NCBI GenBank assembly: GCA_021229015.1 | Contig: CM037777.1 | Location: 57,047,608 to 57,111,607 of the forward strand | Direction: 5' to 3' | Length of the DNA stretch: 64,000 nt | Source of the DNA: Solen grandis | Taxonomy: Eukaryota; Mollusca; Bivalvia; Adapedonta; Solenidae | Part shown: positions 60,076-64,000 of the stretch, piece by piece | Layout of the letters: each line of letters starts with the position of its first letter | Numbering within the stretch: the stretch's first letter is position 1 | Notes under the pieces: generated by a model | The model's input: the letters and a program-made list of their open reading frames with translations, nothing else | Database searches by the model: none | What the model was told of the DNA's origin: nothing | Program-made: the position numbers and the translations under genes

Positions 60076-60310
60076 TTCGCTATAGCTCAGTGGTAGAGTG
60101 TCCGCATTGCGTTCAGGTGGTCTGGGGTTCGAATCCCAGCCGGGGCACTTCCTCCGGTGACTGCGTATAACCAAAGATGTATAAAATTGGTACCAGATGC
60201 ACCCTTGTGTGGCACACGGCAAAACGGGGTTGTTATGGGAACTCTGAATACCCTGTACTAGTTCTACCCAGGAACTTGTCTCCCGGGTATCAGTGTTATA
60301 CACCTGACAT
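60076..60310 (+). mobile_element. tRNA-derived SINE, fourth type
   Basis: The head has TAGCTCAGTGGTAGAG (A-box) and GGGGTTCGAATCCCAGCC (B-box and T-arm). Bases before the head cannot pair with CCGGGGC after it, so there is no acceptor stem and this is not a functional tRNA. The body continues through GGTACCAGATGCACCC and CTGTACTAGTTCTACCCAGG. The 3' end is uncertain. Confidence 0.65.
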
Positions 60311-61195
60311 GTAAGAGAACCAAGGGTCTATTCACAAAATGAGCTTGGTGTCGCACCCGGACTCTCTTGTATCCAACCACCATATCTTCCGATGCTGTCT
60401 CTTCAGCAAAAACATTTTAGGACCTACGTCTAAAATATGGCCGTAATAATCAGAAAATGAATGCTAGCCATTACAAAAGCAGAAGAAGTAGGATTCTCCA
60501 TGCAACAACCATAATATTTAGCAAAACATACGTGCTAAACTCATGTAAGAATGACCAGATAATGATATTAGTGGGTAATTTTGAGAAACCCAGGCGCTAA
60601 ACTTATATCTCTTCGGAGAAATACCGACCTATGCTTTCACTTTCAAAACATTGAATGCAAGGCTTTGATTGGCTGGTAGGAAGATAAACCGAACGCCAAA
60701 CTTCCTATTCTCATAACGCAGTATCTATAATCAGAACCCGATAAGAAAACTTCTTTCAAGTAAGTTCATGACTTGATCTCTGTATTTTTTTTTCGAAGTT
60801 TATTTCGCTATTTTATTTTTCCCGGAAGAAACGAAAGGAATTGAAAAGTAAACATATCTAACGGCTGATTATCCAAGCATAAGCCAATGCATACAATTCG
60901 TCAAAAAAAAAAAAAAAAAAAGGAAATATATTTTTGGTATGAAAATGACAAACACAATGCCACATTCATTTACGGTGAAATACATACTATTAAAGTAAGA
61001 AATCTTCATTTGCCTAAAGCATCACTACTTACAATTTTCGCATATTAAAATTGTCCAGGTGTACGCCTTAGTCGATTATGAAATATGCACTTGATATATT
61101 ATTACAAACATATGATACTGTTTGTTTTCATACACTACATCATCACACATATAAATGGTGGGTTCAGCTAGACATATTCACAAGAAAAATATAGA
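60311..61195. other. Unassigned sequence
   Basis: An A run lies at 60904-60921. No gene supported. Confidence 0.4.
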
Positions 61196-61381
61196 TACTG
61201 TAAAATCATTAATTTTCTTTGGCATTAAATTTCGTTGATATATTTATTCGTGGATCTATATCTAGAAAACGCGAGGTCTATATAAAAAACAAGTTTTCGT
61301 GGGGATTAATATTCGTGGGTAAAAAACCACCATGAAATCGACGAAAATTAGTCTCCCACGAAAATTAATGTTTTCACAGTA
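61196..61381 (+). mobile_element. TA-type MITE, copy 3 (best preserved)
   Basis: 186 bp with TACTGTAAAATCATTAATTT at the left and its inverse (AAATTAATGTTTTCACAGTA) at the right. The ends are TA. The interior has TTTTCGTGGGGATTAATATT and CACCATGAAATCGACG. It is the reference for the two copies at 57856 and 58260. Confidence 0.9.
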
Positions 61382-61629
61382 CCTGAAAGCGATTCAATGT
61401 TACTTAGAAATTAGATATATGTATGCAAAGCGCATGCATTGTAATCAAATAAAATGAAGAGATGAAAAATAGCTTGTACTTTGATCAGATGTATGGAAAG
61501 TTTGTCAAAATACTTACAATGTCAACTATTGTATATGACCAAAAATGTTAAAGTCTTTTATTATTGTGACACGAGAAGAAACCCGAAGATACAGAGACAT
61601 GATATTAACATCGGGTGCAGCATGCACAC

Positions 61630-62270
61630 TACACGAGAATGTCAGGGGAACGCAAAACTAGAGTTGCTGTCATTTATGATAAGGATGGCAAGCTATTGAC
61701 ATAATCTAATGAAATCATGAAGAGATGGGCTGAACACTGGTATGACTTTTATAACTATGAACTCTATCCGTACAACATCCCAACAAGATAGACAGAGAAA
61801 GTGATGATCCTGCCGGTCCGCCAGTCATAAATGAGGAAGTAAAAGCAGCAGTGCAGGTCCTGAAAGTAGACCAGTCATCTCGAGTTGAAAGTTTAACCCC
61901 TAAACTAAAGAGGAATGAATATGAAGAGACAAAATTGCCCTAGCTTTCTGTCAGAATATTTCGGAACAGAAGAAATAACCAACAAAGTGATAATCGAAGA
62001 AGGAAAGCATCACTGTACCATGTACCAACACTATATGCTCGTAAGCTTAACCAACCATATCATCCATTTATCTTAGACACCAAAAGCAAACCGATTTCAG
62101 AGAAGGATGGAACACTGTTAAACAGATCATCAATTACCGTCCTCACCGAAAAGAACTTCATCATAAAAATGACTTCTTCAAAAACGTTAATGACTTCAAG
62201 AAGCCCTTTCCTGGAATCTTGACACGAAGGTTAAGGAATCTAACTCAATTAGGTCATGAATCTTTCCTGA
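61630..62270 (+). pseudogene. Decayed RTE-like LINE (linker and RT N-terminal half)
   Basis: Pieces in shifting frames read VAVIYDKDGKLLT, SNEIMKRWAEHWYDFYNYEL, GPPVINEEVKAAVQVLK, then DFREGWNTVKQIINYR and NDFFKNVNDFKKPF. The order (DKDGKLLT, RWAE..., PPV..EEV..A...LK, GFR-like/T..QI, FxDFKKAF-like) is that of the endonuclease-RT linker and first RT blocks of RTE-type non-LTR retrotransposons. It has several stops and frame changes, and a deletion between about 61930 and 62090. The catalytic F/YxDD block is not found. Dead copy. Confidence 0.7.
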
Positions 62271-64000
62271 CCTTCCGAGGTGCAAAAGAACGGTCCTACC
62301 AAGGAACTATTGAGAATGATCAGTGTATAACTTGTTAGAACTTGATATCAAACCTACGTGAAAAAAGAAATGATTAAAGCTGTATCAAGTAATATTTAGT
62401 TTGAGGCTACCATAATGTCCCTGTGAGTGCTGACACCCTAGACCAACCGGGCTTCACCACAAGTCGATTGAAATGAAATTTCATTTTATGTACTGAACGT
62501 GACTTTTATTCTTGATTGAAACAAAGAGGTCCGTGCAGCCCTTCCTGCACATGACATTGCATATTTACATGTGACAAAGTTTTCCGCCATATACGATCTA
62601 TACCACACGTCTCCCATATACCATCAAAGATAACCTGTTTTATAGGAATGTATTATATAAACAATATAAATAATCCATTGTGTCAACATTCCGTTTTTAG
62701 TGATTGGACGATGGAAAAAAGCGACCACTTTTATTTCCGCTTGCTGATTTTCACGCCTTAAAGCCTTTAAATTTTTTCACCAAAAAGAAACAAAAATATA
62801 TTAAATACTTATTAAGTAACTCTGTCATGTTGTCAGATTTCGAGAATAGCTGTAGCGTGAGATCAACTCATGTTGCAATGACATGAATATAAACAATTGA
62901 TCTTTAAGTAGCTACTTCCGACATTTGACACACATGTGTCTTTCGCAATAATTGATCGTCCCCGTTGCATTTGAGTGACAGCCTCCTATCACACCACGCG
63001 ATGAGCCAAATACTTCGCTTATCTAGAGCAAACCTGCGTTGTCTGTAGTTTAAATTTCTTAAGTATACCATGTAATTTTAATTCACATGTAAAAACATGA
63101 CGATAAGGGTTTCAATTCGATGATATATCTACTATCTATAATTTGAATATCAAAACCAATGATTAAAAATTAAATCCTACGTTTAATTTTCATACTTGCC
63201 CGTTTATTAACGACGACGTATTTGTGTTTAAAGAGCAGACATCTTCATTTATCTTGAAAATTAGCGAAGGGTATGAAACAGTTATCATTAATGAAATTGT
63301 ATATATTTGAGATATAACATGTTGTCACATTTATGTCTACCAAAAACCGCAGCTCTGCTCTAATAACTTTTTTCTCGCTATCAGAATTTACCATCTCTTC
63401 ATTTGCGGTTGTTTCTTTTATATGGACTTACATTACAGCGAAACCGCCGTCCTGTTCCTTTAGATTTATTGAGCAATAAAATATGGATAGTTCACAGTAA
63501 GTTGAAATTAATGCATATCTTTTATAAAAAAATGTTAAATTTAAATTTAATTTGAAAATATCTTATGTTAACTGCGTTTTAGGTACTCTCAGGAGATTGC
63601 CTCATCTTTGAATAAACAAATCGTAGCGGGTCCCCCGTATCTGCACTGGAATCAAATAATTACTCGTGCCTAATGTGATAAGTACATTGCATTAATTTGA
63701 TATGCACAAGGTTTTTTCTGATAAGACGTATTTCACATTGCTGTGGGCACGTAATTCGGGTGTAAAACTTTGTAATTTACATCACTTACAAGTATCTTAT
63801 GGACCAATTAAACTGGATTATTTTTTTTCTCTAATGACGGAGATAACGTAAGAGAATGAAGGCCTGTTCGTTTCTGTATCGCTTGCGTAATAGGTCCATG
63901 TATGAGTAAAAGATAATATTTAATATGTACGCAATTACTGATCATTTAAAAAAAGAGAGATCGGAAGACTGCTGTTAAATGTATAATGAGTATAGAATAG
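62271..64000. other. Unassigned AT-rich sequence
   Basis: No supported gene or repeat up to the window end. Confidence 0.4.

Noticed and set aside
60076..60150. tRNA gene with good A- and B-boxes
   Set aside because: The sequence before the D-arm cannot pair with CCGGGGC after the T-arm, so no acceptor stem forms. A SINE body follows directly.

Overview
The window looks like AT-rich, intron- and repeat-dominated nuclear DNA of a bivalve mollusc, probably a heterodont clam. This rests on repeat content: pearl/CvA-like elements with core tandem repeats and ACGG microsatellites, tRNA-derived SINEs ending in a TTGGGTTTAAC-type tail, TTAA-flanked and TA-type MITEs, and decayed LINEs. There is no bacterial-style gene organisation, no CRISPR, rRNA or intact tRNA gene. 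Almost every open frame of 60-150 codons falls inside a repeat or lacks any coding signature. One 100-base run of N (38101-38200) is an assembly gap.

The only supported cellular gene is on the minus strand. A start-codon exon (30508-30524) and a 50-codon exon (15402-15552) have good splice sites and matching intron phase. They imply a gene whose first intron is about 15 kb and whose promoter lies near 30.5-31.1 kb. Two further small candidate exons (14225-14288 and 1592-1637) continue the phase but are weak. The product is not recognised.

Layout: 0.5-31 kb (the gene body) holds seven copies of a TTAA-flanked MITE with a large internal hairpin, three pearl/HINE-like elements (6.7, 12.7 and 26.9 kb), a 345-bp SINE-containing block present three times in tandem (19.9-20.9 kb), a 1.3-kb TIR element with a MITE inside it (23.6-25.0 kb), and a three-layer nest of transposons (25.6-28.8 kb). 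31-38 kb holds a SINE interrupted by a second SINE, a LINE 3' end, a 61-bp minisatellite with dimeric higher-order structure, and a truncated TIR element ending at the gap. 38-46 kb holds 29-bp and 72-bp minisatellites and a complete 748-bp TIR element with a perfect 10-bp target duplication. That element and the truncated copy both carry a short in-frame segment with a Walker A motif, which looks like a captured exon. 46-64 kb is mostly unassigned AT-rich DNA with small MITEs, SINEs, microsatellites and a decayed RTE-like LINE.

Most lineage and superfamily names here are inferences from termini and layout, not database matches. The strongest leads are the exon-carrying MULE-like element, the covarying hairpin MITE, the core-swapping pearl-like elements and the layered insertions.
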